64,000 nucleotides of DNA from Saccharothrix tamanrassetensis (GCF_014203665.1 NZ_JACHJN010000001.1:1105989-1169988); one strand, 5' to 3'; shown: positions 1-12,371, numbered from the stretch's first letter. Notes: a model not told the origin generated them from the sequence alone. Numbers and translations: made by a program.

Positions 1-54
1 TCGGAGTTACCGGACGACTTCCGCCCGGAAGCCCAGGAGTCCGACGGCACTTCA

Positions 55-717
55 TCAGGAGTACGCCGTCAGCACCAGGCAGAGCAGGTTCCCCTCCTCG
101 TCGGTGATCTCGAAGCCGCCGACGTTCTCGGCATCCACGAGGAAGACGAAGGCGTTCACGCCGGTTTCCCGATCCATCACCACCTCCACCCAGTTGCCGC
201 GCCGACGGTGGGCTCCCGCTGCCGTGATCCGGTCACGCGCATCGGGGAAGAACGAGGGCACGTCGTCGTGGGCCATGAGTGCCGCGTGCACGGCTCCTCT
301 CGCCCACAGGATGGCGTATTGCTCGATCAGGTGGATGTCGTCGTACCCGTCGTCGCCCCACTTCGCTTCGGCGATCCGCGCCGGCTCGGCCAGTGGGATC
401 ACGATCATGCTGACGACGTGCCGGATCCCGTCGCGGTTGCGGTCGTCCGGGTTGCTGACCGAGGTGCCCGCGTACACCGGGTAGGTGCCTGCGGGGAACG
501 CGTGGGTGAACCCTCCCTCGGTGACCCACGGGGTCTCCCACATGACCCGGCCATCCGTCACGACGAGGTCACCGGCGTGGTCGAACCACTTGGGCCTGCG
601 ATGAGGCACCCGTGCGGCCGGCGCGTACTTGTCTGCCAGACCCCACAGCAGTCGCTCCACGTCCACGCGATCGTGTCCTTCCGGTCGTCTGACTTCCGTC
701 ACGTCGGATTCCACCAC
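55..717 (-). CDS. DUF4241-like hypothetical protein
   Basis: 220 residues starting at a GTG. The middle carries a glycine/proline-rich strand pattern (FPAGTYPVYAG near residue 75) followed by VVSMIVIPLAEPARIAEAKW, which resembles the DUF4241 family of soluble proteins of unknown role. No signal peptide or membrane segment is visible. It is a single minus-strand gene with about 80 bp before the next minus-strand stop. The family match is from memory of its pattern, so the name is tentative; no enzymatic residue set can be pointed to. Confidence 0.55.
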   Translation of the reverse strand: MVESDVTEVRRPEGHDRVDVERLLWGLADKYAPAARVPHRRPKWFDHAGDLVVTDGRVMWETPWVTEGGFTHAFPAGTYPVYAGTSVSNPDDRNRDGIRHVVSMIVIPLAEPARIAEAKWGDDGYDDIHLIEQYAILWARGAVHAALMAHDDVPSFFPDARDRITAAGAHRRRGNWVEVVMDRETGVNAFVFLVDAENVGGFEITDEEGNLLCLVLTAYS

Positions 718-799
718 GCGCGATCATCGTCCCACCCCAACGCCGAACGTGGTCGGCATCCAGGACTGCGCCTTCGAGAGACGAGACTCAGGCGTCCCG

Positions 800-2347
800 T
801 CATGCCGCCGGGTCACGGGACTCCACGTGCGCCCACACACCGTCGCGGTCCGGTACGTCGCGGTCCGGTACGTCACCGTCCGCCGACTCGGCCACGCCGT
901 CCGGCCACACGTGCCTGGCGTCGGTGTCGACCCGCGCCCGTGCGCCCGAGAACGTCGGCGGCATTGCGAACCGCGCCCGGCCCGACATGCCGCTGCTCCA
1001 CGACAAGCCTCCACCGCCGGCCCCCATGAACCAGCCCGGAGCGTGCTGGTCGAACTCCTCCTCATCGAGGCCCCGATCACCCCCGTACGCGGCCCCGCCA
1101 TAGCTCGTGAAGTGGTCAAAGCGAACCATGCCGCCGAACCACGCCCCGTCGAACACGGCCTTTCCGCCGAAGACGCTCTCACCGAACATTGCGCTCCCGC
1201 CGAACTCCACGTCCTTGAACGTGACCGCGTCCGCGAACTCCGCTTCGGTGAACAACCCGTTCCGGCGCAGCCGCGCCCCTTCGAACGTCGCGTCACAGGC
1301 GAAGCGCGTCTTCTCCAACCTGAGGTCGTCGTGGCACTCGACGCCGCCGAAGGAGGCGCTCCCCTCGAAGCAGGCCCCACCGAACACGGAGCCTCGGGCG
1401 AACTGGGCGCCGCCGAACAACGCTTTGCCTTCGAACCGGCCGTGGTCGAAGCGGGCCTCGCCGGCGAAGCCGGACATGGTGAACGAGGCTTCGCCGTGGA
1501 AGACAGCCTCGCCGAACACGGCGTTCCCGGCGAACCGGGCACCCTCGAACACCGCCCTGCCGTGAAACTCCGCCCGGCCGAATGACGCCTTGCCCGCGAA
1601 CCACGCGCCACCGAACGCCGCGAAACCGGTGAACCGCGCGCCGTGGAACCGCGCCGTGCGCACGCGACAGCCGACGAGGTCCAGGTCGTGCAGGGTCGCG
1701 CCGGTCAGGTCGAGGTCCACGTCCGGCCAGAACACCTTCGTGCCCCACCGCAGATGGGCCCGCAGGATGCGCTGCGCCGTGAGCCGGACCTGCCGCTCCT
1801 GCCCGACCTGCTGGGCCCCGGCGAGGTCCTCGGTCGGGTTCTCGTTCGGGTTCTCGGTCGGCGGGGGCATCCGCAGGTACGCGCACAGCACGTTGACGAT
1901 GGTCTGCCGTTGCTCGGGCACGTTCTGCGCCAGGCGTTCCAGCGCGTACATCCCACCCAGCCGGACCGGCGCCTTGTCCGAGCCGAGCTGCTCGACAGCC
2001 TTGGTGTACAGCTCGGTGACGCGCCGCTCGGCGGCGTCGACCTGGACCGCGAGCGCGACGCGCTCCTGGTGCTCCTGGTCGACGTCTTTCTGCCGCAACG
2101 CGATCTCTGCGCTCTGCTGCCGCCGGGCGGCCAGCCACAGCGCCGCCGCTCCGCCAGTGCCGACGACGATCGTGCCTGCGGTCCGGATCGCGTCCAGTCG
2201 CGCCTTGTCCGCCTCGGTGCCACCGCCGTAGGCCCACAGCAGCGCCACCGCCAGCCCCACACCGACGGACACCAGCAGCACGGCGGCCAGCGTGATGGTC
2301 TTGGTGGTCAGCACGCGGTACACCGGGCGATCCGGTCGCTCTCCCAT
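800..2347 (-). CDS. Membrane-anchored pentapeptide-repeat protein
   Basis: 515 residues. Two hydrophobic segments near the N-terminus (about 18-42 and 55-72) suggest a membrane hairpin. A helical linker (about 75-165, with ELYTKAVEQLGSDKAPVRLGGMY) follows, as is common in actinobacterial proteins of this type. From about 205 to 420 the sequence is built of A(D/N)LXX-type pentapeptides in which Phe replaces Leu (FHGAR FTGFA AFGGA WFAGK style), predicted to form a right-handed quadrilateral beta-helix. The C-terminal 90 residues are Gly/Arg/Asp-rich without repeats. Partner and substrate are unknown; some pentapeptide proteins mimic DNA, but the membrane anchor argues against assuming that here. 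Confidence 0.85.
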   Translation of the reverse strand: MGERPDRPVYRVLTTKTITLAAVLLVSVGVGLAVALLWAYGGGTEADKARLDAIRTAGTIVVGTGGAAALWLAARRQQSAEIALRQKDVDQEHQERVALAVQVDAAERRVTELYTKAVEQLGSDKAPVRLGGMYALERLAQNVPEQRQTIVNVLCAYLRMPPPTENPNENPTEDLAGAQQVGQERQVRLTAQRILRAHLRWGTKVFWPDVDLDLTGATLHDLDLVGCRVRTARFHGARFTGFAAFGGAWFAGKASFGRAEFHGRAVFEGARFAGNAVFGEAVFHGEASFTMSGFAGEARFDHGRFEGKALFGGAQFARGSVFGGACFEGSASFGGVECHDDLRLEKTRFACDATFEGARLRRNGLFTEAEFADAVTFKDVEFGGSAMFGESVFGGKAVFDGAWFGGMVRFDHFTSYGGAAYGGDRGLDEEEFDQHAPGWFMGAGGGGLSWSSGMSGRARFAMPPTFSGARARVDTDARHVWPDGVAESADGDVPDRDVPDRDGVWAHVESRDPAA

Positions 2348-2599
2348 GATCGGTAGATCGCGGCGCAGGCCGCACCGGTTACCGGCGGCGGATCACCGAC
2401 GTTGCAGCCGGCTGGACCCGCTCGGCGACTGGGTGGGCGAGTGGGTCCAGGCCCACGACGTCAGCGCGGCGACCTGGGCCACCCACGACTCCCACCTGCG
2501 CAACCACTCGACAGGCCGACACCATGTCCTCGATCGGGAGCCACTCCTCCACCAACTCCTGGGCGAGCCACTACATGACCGGCGCGGCGCGTTGCTCAT

Positions 2600-4033
2600 C
2601 TAGCAGTGCACGCTGTCGGCAGGCAGCCGGACGGTGAACCTCGTGTCGCCCGGTACCGACGTGACGTCGATGGAACCGTTGTGCCGCTGGGTGATGATGT
2701 CGTGGCTCAGGTGCAGGCCGAGGCCCGTGCCCTGGCCGATGTCCTTCGTCGTGAAGAACGGCTGGAACAGCAGCGGCAACACGTCGGGCGCGATGCCGAT
2801 GCCGGAGTCGCGGATCTCCACCACGGCGCAGTGCGCCTCCAGTTTGGTGCTGATCCACAGCTGCCCGCTGCCGTTCATCGCGTCGACGGCGTTGTCGATC
2901 AGGTTGGTCCACACCTGGTTCAGCTCGCTCGGGTAGACCGTCAGCGGCGGCAGGTCGGCGTAGTCGCGGTGGATGCGGACGCCCGTGAGTCGGGGCGACT
3001 GCATCGCCAGCGTCGCCTCCAGCCCCTCGGCCAGGTCGACCACCTGCACCGGCGCGCGGTCCAGGTTCGTGTACGCCTTGGCGGAGTGCAGCAGCGCGCT
3101 GATCCGCTGCCCCGCCTCCGACACGTCGCGCACCAAAGACCTGCTGTGCAGGGAAAGTCCGAGGTACCCGACCGCCACGTCGAGCGCCTCGGGCCGCACG
3201 GTCCGCGCGACCGTGGCCAGCACGCTGGGCACCACGCCGTGGTCGGCCAGCACCGTGTCGATGCCGTCCAGGCCCGTCACGCCGCGGTCCTCCAGCCAGT
3301 CCCGCACCGCGTCACTGAACTCGGCCGCCTCGAACGCGTCCCGCGGCCGGTTCACCTGCTCCCACGCCTCGGCCGCGGCGAGCATCGACGTGACCACGAC
3401 GTGCTCCTCCGGCAGCGCGATCCGCCCCCACCGCCATGACCAGTCCGCCAGCTCCCGGACCGCGCCGCCCAGTTCCGCCACGGACCTGGACACCGCCGCC
3501 GCCGGGTTGTTCAGCTCGTGCGCCAACCCGGCGGTGAGGGTGCCCAGGCCCTCCAGCATCGCCCGCCGCCCGGCGTGCGCCTCGTACGAGTGGATCCGCC
3601 AGGCCAGCACCGGCAGCAGCACCTGGCACACCTGCGGGCAGCGCACCAGGATCTCCAGGAACGCGGCCCTGTCGTAGGCCAGCAACGTCGTCAGCCCCAC
3701 GGCGGTGGCCTTGGCGACGTACCCGCCACCCGCGAGCAGCGGCAGCTCTCCCGTGAACTGGTGCGCCGCCGCGGGCTTGTCGTCCACGGGGGGCAGCTTC
3801 GCCATCCGCGCCGAGTGCCTGCTCAGCACGTGCTCGCGGCCGTCGACCACCTTGGTGATCAGCAGTTCGCCCTCGAGCAGGACGTAGAAGTGCCGGGCGA
3901 TCTCGCCGTCCTCGAACAGGACGTCACCGTCCTGCAGCACGACGGGTTCGGCCTCGTCGTCGAGCCAGCGCAACTGCTCGCCGTTGAGCGTTGCGAAGAG
4001 CTCGACGTCCCGGAGCTGGTCGACGCGACTCAC
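2600..4033 (-). CDS. Histidine kinase with N-terminal cyclic-nucleotide-binding domain
   Basis: 477 residues from a GTG at 4033 that overlaps the TGA of the upstream gene (GTGA), so translation is probably coupled; the longer open frame further upstream only shadows that gene. An N-terminal cNMP-binding/CAP_ED-type beta-roll (about 8-125, with LQDGDVLFEDGE and FYVLLEGEL) is followed by a dimerisation helix with the H-box GLAHELNNP (His near 171) and a HATPase_c domain with N-box NLIDNAVDAM (about 377), DSGIGIAP and GQGTGLGLHL. It lacks transmembrane segments and a fused receiver, so it should be a soluble sensor kinase whose response regulator is not adjacent. Confidence 0.88.
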   Translation of the reverse strand: MSRVDQLRDVELFATLNGEQLRWLDDEAEPVVLQDGDVLFEDGEIARHFYVLLEGELLITKVVDGREHVLSRHSARMAKLPPVDDKPAAAHQFTGELPLLAGGGYVAKATAVGLTTLLAYDRAAFLEILVRCPQVCQVLLPVLAWRIHSYEAHAGRRAMLEGLGTLTAGLAHELNNPAAAVSRSVAELGGAVRELADWSWRWGRIALPEEHVVVTSMLAAAEAWEQVNRPRDAFEAAEFSDAVRDWLEDRGVTGLDGIDTVLADHGVVPSVLATVARTVRPEALDVAVGYLGLSLHSRSLVRDVSEAGQRISALLHSAKAYTNLDRAPVQVVDLAEGLEATLAMQSPRLTGVRIHRDYADLPPLTVYPSELNQVWTNLIDNAVDAMNGSGQLWISTKLEAHCAVVEIRDSGIGIAPDVLPLLFQPFFTTKDIGQGTGLGLHLSHDIITQRHNGSIDVTSVPGDTRFTVRLPADSVHC

Positions 4034-5238
4034 GCGTACGGCCGCAACGACATCTCGGGCTGCCGCTGCCGCTGCCGGTTGAGCGTGCTGTACGCGTGCG
4101 CCACCGACGCCAGCGTCACGTGGTGGTGCCAGCCGCGGAACGAGCGGCCCTCGAAGTGCCGCAGCCCGAAGTCGCACTGCAGCCGCGTGAGGTCCTGGTT
4201 CGTCCGGCCGGGCAGCCGCACCAGGCCGATCAGCTCCGACATGCGCGAGGAGTCGAGGTTGGTCAGCCACACCGAACTCGGGCGCACCCGACCCGACGGC
4301 CACTCCGCGAGCACCCGCCGCAGCCGCGGGTACGGCGCCCCCGGCACGATCCGCACCGGACCCGCGCCCGCGCGACCCGGCACCGTGGCGGCGACGAAGT
4401 GCGAGCCGGCCGGCCCGCCGTCGGCCCGGTCACCCCAGTGCACCGTCATCCGGCCGCGCCGGGCCGACAGGGTGACGAGCTCCTCCACCGTCACCTGACG
4501 TTCCGACGAGCGGTTCGCGGCGGGCACGGCGGGCGTGTCCGGACCCACCTGGACCACATAGGACAGACCGCGTTCCTCCAGGCCCTGCACCAGCTGCTCG
4601 ACCTGGATCTCGTGCCGCGCGTCCACCAACACCGGCGGCGGCGTGAGGCTCCACTCACCGACCATCTCGTCGAGCGCTTCGAGCAGGTAGCTCCAGCGGT
4701 GCCGGTGCCGCTCGTCGGCGGGCACGTGAGTCCGCGCCCGGCGCTTGTCGTCGTCGTCCCAGCAGCGCGGCAGCATCAGCCGCCAGTTCACCGGGAAGCT
4801 GGACTCGTGGCAGGCCATGAACACGGCCAGCCCCAGCTGGCAGTTGAGGGTGCGGCGCGCGGAGGACACGTACTGCTTCGCCACGCCCACCGAGCTGTCC
4901 CCGTTCTTGGGGAACACCGCCTCCTGCACCACCCACGCCCGGGGCGTGACCTCGGAGACCAGGTGCCGGGCCAACCCGAGGCGGACCGGTTCCCAGCGCC
5001 ACGGGCTCTGGTTCACGAACTGCTGCAGGCACTGGTCGGCGCGCCAGCCTACGACGTGGTCGGAAATGCGCCGGATGGACTTGCGGCCCGGCACGTAAAT
5101 GAGGCCGCGGACGTACATCTCGGCCCAACGCCGTTGGTCCGAGCGGGTCAACGGCATGAAGAAGTCTTGACAAAAGCGCGACAGGTGCTCGGAGTCGTGC
5201 AAGATTACGGACTCGTATAACTCGCTGTCCTCACTCAT
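4030..5238 (-). CDS. IS701-transposase-like protein, probably catalytically dead and domesticated
   Basis: 402 residues from the ATG at 5238, which has a GGGGGAA ribosome site; an ATG 12 codons upstream is less likely. The fold matches IS701-type DDE transposases: FMPLTRSDQRRWAEMYVRGL at the N-terminus, then the block that in active enzymes reads VDE(T/S)GFxKKG, then a late ExGLDHYExRS-like block. Here the first block is VVQEAVFPKNG (Gln where the catalytic Asp is expected, about residue 104) and the late block is CDFGLRHFEGRS (Asp where Glu is expected, about 353). No terminal inverted repeats flank the gene, and it is coupled to a histidine kinase. A role as DNA-binding regulator is inference. 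Confidence 0.75.
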   Translation of the reverse strand: MSEDSELYESVILHDSEHLSRFCQDFFMPLTRSDQRRWAEMYVRGLIYVPGRKSIRRISDHVVGWRADQCLQQFVNQSPWRWEPVRLGLARHLVSEVTPRAWVVQEAVFPKNGDSSVGVAKQYVSSARRTLNCQLGLAVFMACHESSFPVNWRLMLPRCWDDDDKRRARTHVPADERHRHRWSYLLEALDEMVGEWSLTPPPVLVDARHEIQVEQLVQGLEERGLSYVVQVGPDTPAVPAANRSSERQVTVEELVTLSARRGRMTVHWGDRADGGPAGSHFVAATVPGRAGAGPVRIVPGAPYPRLRRVLAEWPSGRVRPSSVWLTNLDSSRMSELIGLVRLPGRTNQDLTRLQCDFGLRHFEGRSFRGWHHHVTLASVAHAYSTLNRQRQRQPEMSLRPYA

Positions 5239-5306
5239 TTTATTCCCCCGGAGAGTAGAACGTTGCGGCGACATCTACGGGCAAACCGTCGAGATGCGCC
5301 CGCCGA

Positions 5307-6356
5307 TCAGGCGGAAGGCACCTTCTTCCGCACGTCCGGGACTGGCTCCACGGGCGGCGCGGGCAACTCGAAGTCGTACATCAGCCGGGCCGAGATCGCG
5401 CTGATGTGCGGCGCGTACCGGGTGCGCGCCGCCTGGAAGGCCCACCAGGCGTCCTGCCCGGTGCGCTCGGGCGGCAGACCCGCCGACACGGCGCCCCGCA
5501 CGGAGTCCGTGAATGCGTGCTCCTCGCGGCCGTGCAGGCTGACGACGGACTTCGGCACGTGCAGTCCGAGCCGGATCGCGGACTCGTGCAGGCAGCACGT
5601 GCCGGTGTGCAGCAGGGCCCTGGTGTGCGGCGGCGCCCAGTTCGGCGCGACCGCCTGCACCAGCGCGGCGGCGTCGAGGACGACCACCGCGGCACGCAGC
5701 CAGACGAACTGGCTCGCGGGCCGGTAGTAGAGCAGCGACGGGTAGGAGACGTGCGTCGCGCGGATGTCGGCGAGCCACGCGGACCACTGCGCGAACATGC
5801 CGTCGAGCTGTTCGCGCGACCCCGTCCGGAGGTAGTCGGCCAGCAGGCTCTCGGCGTCCAGCGGGGTCTCCGCCGTGGCCATCAAGCCCGCGACCGAGAG
5901 TTCACGGCGCCGGAACGAGTCCGTCAACCGCAGCAGGTGCACCATGAACACCGACAGCACCATCACGCATGACACCCACGCGGGCAGCACGAGTCCGGCC
6001 GCCGCGCCCACTCCCTCGAGCATGAAGAACCGGACGACCTCGGTGAACCGCGGCGGCGTCGCGCCGGTCGAGACCGCCAGCAGACCGAAGCCGACGACCT
6101 GCAGGCCGAGCCAGCACCACGCCATCAGGAACACGCTCACCGGCGTGCACGTGTCGAGCACCCGTTCCCGCAACTGGTGCGGCAGGTGCCGCGCCAGCGG
6201 GAACACCACCGCCACCACCGCACGCACCGAACCGCGGGCGATGCGGGACGACGTCCGACGGGGCGTGAACACGGTGCGCAGCACGCTGAGCCACCCGGTC
6301 ACCACCACGACGACGCCGAGCAGGCCCGTGATCGGTACCAGTACGCCAGAAACCAT
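5307..6356 (-). CDS. Hypothetical polytopic membrane protein
   Basis: 349 residues starting at the ATG at 6356, preceded by GAGAGGAAA; the longer frame upstream lacks a good ribosome site. Hydrophobic segments lie at about 4-24, 66-100 (WCWLGLQVVGFGLLAVSTG) and 115-145 (LVLPAWVSCVMVLSVFMVHLL). The C-terminal 200 residues are soluble and contain several His/Cys residues (LLHTGTCCLHESAIRLG). The layout recalls actinobacterial proteins annotated as potassium-channel-like, but no TVGYG-type selectivity filter is visible, so no function is assigned. It is divergent from the MmyB-type regulator and one of the four shared dyads lies 77 bp upstream of its start. Confidence 0.7.
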   Translation of the reverse strand: MVSGVLVPITGLLGVVVVVTGWLSVLRTVFTPRRTSSRIARGSVRAVVAVVFPLARHLPHQLRERVLDTCTPVSVFLMAWCWLGLQVVGFGLLAVSTGATPPRFTEVVRFFMLEGVGAAAGLVLPAWVSCVMVLSVFMVHLLRLTDSFRRRELSVAGLMATAETPLDAESLLADYLRTGSREQLDGMFAQWSAWLADIRATHVSYPSLLYYRPASQFVWLRAAVVVLDAAALVQAVAPNWAPPHTRALLHTGTCCLHESAIRLGLHVPKSVVSLHGREEHAFTDSVRGAVSAGLPPERTGQDAWWAFQAARTRYAPHISAISARLMYDFELPAPPVEPVPDVRKKVPSA

Positions 6357-6809
6357 CGGAGTTTCCTCTCGTGGTGGTGCCTGCTCCCACCATGCAGGAC
6401 CTGTCACCCCATTTCCCAGACCGTGCTTGTGGTGGCACTCCGGGTACCAGCATCGGCGGGAGAACCCACGCACGCCGGCGGTTCCCCGAACCCACGATCG
6501 TGTGTCCCGAACCGGACGTGCTCATTGCGACCGCGCCGTCCACAACCACTGGGAGGGCGATCTCGTTGTCGGAGCGCAAGGAAGATCAGCGTGCAGCAAT
6601 CCGGTCGAGAGATTCTCGCGTTTCTCGGTGATGGCCACCATCGCCACCGGACTCATCGTGCGAACACGCCGCATCCCGGGTTCCCGAACCTCGAACAGAA
6701 CTCTTCGCCGACCCCTCACCAGCGCGAATGCTTCCACCGACGAAAGGCGCCACCGGCGAACCGGGAGAGCGACCACGCGACTGCGTTACCCTCCGCAAGA
6801 GGTGGTGGA
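6357..6809. other. Divergent intergenic region, 453 bp
   Basis: No convincing gene is seen. It separates a minus-strand membrane protein from a plus-strand regulator and carries one copy of the 17-bp dyad found at three other divergent promoters in this window. Open frames crossing it have no family resemblance or ribosome site. Confidence 0.6.
6433..6449. promoter_or_regulatory. Shared 17-bp dyad, copy 1
   Basis: TGGCACTCCGGGTACCA. The right half GTACCA is conserved in all four copies and the left half is TGGCAC. It lies in the divergent region upstream of the MmyB-type regulator and the membrane protein. The similarity to the copies at 27460, 32208 and 38574 is seen directly; operator function is inferred. 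Confidence 0.5.
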
Positions 6810-7628
6810 GTGCTCGACGGGGACAACGGCAGACGCGAACTCGCGCAGTTCCTGCGCAGTCGGCGGGAACGGATCAACCCGGCACAGGTCGGGTTGCCGG
6901 TCGGACCGCGTCGACGCACGGCGGGACTGCGGCGCGAGGAAGTCGCGGTGCTCGCCGGGCTGAGCCCCACCTGGTACTCCTACCTGGAGCAGGGCCGCAA
7001 GATCCGGCCGTCCTCCGAGGTACTCGACAGCCTCGCGCGGGTGCTGCTGCTCTCCGAGGACGAGCGCCGGTACATGCACCTGCTCGCGCACGGGCAGGTC
7101 GCCGAGTTGCACCCGCTGGAGACCGAGTTCCCGCCCGAGGAGATCGTGCAGCAGCTCGTGCAGGTGTCGGGCAGCGGCCCGTACCCGGTGTACGCGCTCA
7201 ACCTCAGCGGCGACGTGATCGCGTGGAACCGCCCGGCGACGCGGTGGTACGCCGACTTCGGCGCGATGCCCGCGCACGACCGCAACATGGTGCGGTGGAT
7301 GTTCACCGCCCCGGCCGCCCGCGTGCGGTTCGCGGATTGGGAGGCCGACGCGCGGGACATCGTGGCGCGGCTGCGCACCGTGCCCGCCCGCCGACCGCAG
7401 GACGCGCGGCTCGCGCAGCTGATCGCGGACATGCACCGGCAGAGCGCCGAGTTCAGCACGTGGTGGAGCGCGCACGACGTCACCGAGCAGCGCAGCAGGC
7501 TGCGCACGCTGCGCCACCCCGACTCGGGTGCGCCGCACACCATGCGGCTGGTCGTGGTGTACCCGTCCGACACGGCCTCGTTCATGGTGGCCTACCACCT
7601 GCCTGCTACGCCGAATGACGTTCTGTAG
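6810..7628 (+). CDS. MmyB-type helix-turn-helix transcriptional regulator
   Basis: 272 residues from a GTG preceded by AAGAGGTGG. Residues about 5-70 form an XRE-type HTH with the signature RRTAGLRREEVAVLAGLSPTWYSYLEQGR. The remainder matches the MmyB-like ligand-binding (PAS-like) domain, with VYALNLSGDVIAWNRPATRWYADF and MFTAPAARVRFADWE. Such regulators typically control adjacent oxidoreductase genes. One copy of the recurrent 17-bp dyad lies about 360 bp upstream, and the other copies lie at redox gene promoters downstream, which makes this protein the first candidate for their binder. Confidence 0.88.
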   Translation: MLDGDNGRRELAQFLRSRRERINPAQVGLPVGPRRRTAGLRREEVAVLAGLSPTWYSYLEQGRKIRPSSEVLDSLARVLLLSEDERRYMHLLAHGQVAELHPLETEFPPEEIVQQLVQVSGSGPYPVYALNLSGDVIAWNRPATRWYADFGAMPAHDRNMVRWMFTAPAARVRFADWEADARDIVARLRTVPARRPQDARLAQLIADMHRQSAEFSTWWSAHDVTEQRSRLRTLRHPDSGAPHTMRLVVVYPSDTASFMVAYHLPATPNDVL

Positions 7629-7809
7629 CCAGCCAAGTGCGCCGGTGTCCCCCGGACGTTCTAGGACTGTGTTATATCGCCGTTGACCGGATCACGCAGC
7701 GTCGGACACCGTGCTGGGTAGCCGCACATCCGCCGCGGCGTTCCGGACCGCTGTGACGTCGTGCTCGAAGGCACTCCCGGTCGCAGTCAGGTGAAGCCCA
7801 GGAGGCACC

Positions 7810-9273
7810 ATGCCTTGGCACTTCGTCGGCAGGACCGAGCAGCTCGAGCGCATCCGGGCGACCGTCGCCGCCCCGGACGCGGGACCGCTGGTGATCACCG
7901 GCGAGTCCGGGATGGGCCGCACCACCGTGCTGCGCCAGGCTTTGGACGGGCTCGACGACACCGACCGGCTGATGATCCACCTGGCGCCCGACGGCGGCTT
8001 CCTGCCGTTCGCGACCGTGCACGACCACCTGCCCGAGGACTTCCCCACCACCGCGCCGCTGGGTGTCGGGGTGCGACTCGCCGTGGACGCGATCCTCGAC
8101 CGCGCGGACGGTCGCCGCGTCGTCGTCGTGGTCGACGACGCCCACCTGGCCGACCACGCCAGCATGCTGGTCCTGCGCGACCTGCACCGCCGGGCGGGCG
8201 CGTTGCCGCTGATCACGCGGCCGAACGCGGCTACACCGGCGCGCGTGCCCGACCCGTTGGACTGCCTGCGCTACGAGCGCGGCATCCAGACGTTGTGCCT
8301 GCCGCCGCTGAACGCGGACGAGGTCGGCGTGGTGCTGAGCACCGAGCTGGGCGGCCGGGTCCGGCGGGCCACGTCCGAGGCGCTGCACGCCGTGACGCGC
8401 GGCAATCCCCGGCTGCTGCACGACCTCGTCGGCGAGGGCCGGATCGGCGACCACGCCGTGCGGGACGGCGGCACGTGGCGGTTCGACGCCCGCCGCACCA
8501 CCGTGGGCACCGCGCTCGACGCCGACTGCGTCACCCGGTTGGTCGACGCCACCCACAAGGCGTGGTGCGAACTGTCGTTGGACCGGGCCGAGGAGCTGTG
8601 CTGCCTGGCCAAGTGGAGCGGCGCCTCCGAGCGGGTGGCGGCCGTCCACGCCGGGGTCCTGCTGCTGCGCGGCAAGGCCCGTGAGGCGCTGCGGTTCCTC
8701 GACTCCCTGCCGATCCGCCGGCTCGACGACAGCCCGTGGTCCGGTACCGCGCCGACCCGCGCGCTCGTGCTGGCACTCGGACTCGGCCGCACCGAAGAGG
8801 CCGGTGAACTGCTCCGACTGGTCGCGGGCACCAACCCCGAACGGCGCGCGCACCTGCTCGCGCTGCGCGCGTGGCTGTTGGCCGTGACGGGCTCTCCCAC
8901 CGAGGCGACGACCGCGCTCGACGTGCTCGACCGCGACGCCGACCGCGACGCGGCGCTGTTCACCAGGGCCGCCCGCGCCGCCGTCGAACTGGCGCGCAAC
9001 TCGCCCGCCACCGCTGTGCCACACCTGCGGCGCGCGCTGATCGTGGCACAGGCCCGCCGCGAGGACTTGCCGTGGATGACGCCGTACCTGACCGCGAACC
9101 TGATCGACGCGCTGCTGCTGGCCGGCAGGCTCACCGAGGCGACGGCCGTCGCGTCGGAGTTCCACGGCGGACGCCGCGACAACGGCTGGAACGTCGTCGC
9201 AACCCTCGCCGAGTTGATCCAGCACCGCGTGCCGACGCACGTCGGGCCGCTCACCGTCGGACTGGCGTCCTAG
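7810..9273 (+). CDS. LuxR/LAL-like AAA ATPase lacking a C-terminal HTH
   Basis: 487 residues. The N-terminus FVGRTEQLERI and GESGMGRTT (31-39) correspond to the P-loop of LAL-family regulators, but the invariant Walker A Lys is Arg at about residue 37. Walker B is VVVVVDDAHLADHAS. The rest is helical, TPR-like (LLRGKAREALRFLDSLPIRR; RALVLALGLGRTEEAGELL). Usual LAL proteins are about 900 residues and end in a LuxR HTH; here the protein ends without one. It is immediately upstream of the polyketide synthase, 82 bp apart and on the same strand, so a linked role is plausible. Whether it binds ATP is uncertain. Confidence 0.75.
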   Translation: MPWHFVGRTEQLERIRATVAAPDAGPLVITGESGMGRTTVLRQALDGLDDTDRLMIHLAPDGGFLPFATVHDHLPEDFPTTAPLGVGVRLAVDAILDRADGRRVVVVVDDAHLADHASMLVLRDLHRRAGALPLITRPNAATPARVPDPLDCLRYERGIQTLCLPPLNADEVGVVLSTELGGRVRRATSEALHAVTRGNPRLLHDLVGEGRIGDHAVRDGGTWRFDARRTTVGTALDADCVTRLVDATHKAWCELSLDRAEELCCLAKWSGASERVAAVHAGVLLLRGKAREALRFLDSLPIRRLDDSPWSGTAPTRALVLALGLGRTEEAGELLRLVAGTNPERRAHLLALRAWLLAVTGSPTEATTALDVLDRDADRDAALFTRAARAAVELARNSPATAVPHLRRALIVAQARREDLPWMTPYLTANLIDALLLAGRLTEATAVASEFHGGRRDNGWNVVATLAELIQHRVPTHVGPLTVGLAS

Positions 9274-9355
9274 CCCCAGCGCCCGCTTCTCGGTGCCCGC
9301 CCCGATCACCTGGACGGGCACCTCCTTTGCCGAACGCCGAGACAGGAGATGTCAC

Positions 9356-12289
<2,934 letters not shown>

Positions 12290-12303
12290 CCGGGGACCAC
12301 GAC

Positions 12304-12330
12304 GGCCCATCCCCGCGGTGGGGATGGGCC
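12304..12330. terminator. Bidirectional hairpin between convergent PKS and phosphatase genes
   Basis: A perfect 11-bp stem (GGCCCATCCCC and its complement) with a 5-nt loop, located between the converging stops of the PKS and the PP2C gene. No long T-tract follows, as is common in actinomycetes. Confidence 0.75.
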
Positions 12331-12371
12331 GGCGTGGTGTCAGCGCAGGGGTTCGCCAGATCGAGGAGAGG

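Noticed and set aside
1087..1620. Regular 15-bp periodicity that might be read as a tandem repeat or CRISPR-like array
   Set aside because: It is the codon-level signature of pentapeptide repeats in the 800-2347 gene; units are degenerate and lack spacers.
4034..4303. N-terminal extension of the histidine kinase frame (90 residues, Ala/Arg/Pro-rich)
   Set aside because: It overlaps the 3' end of the transposase-like gene in another frame and has no domain character; the GTG at 4033 in the GTGA overlap is the natural start.
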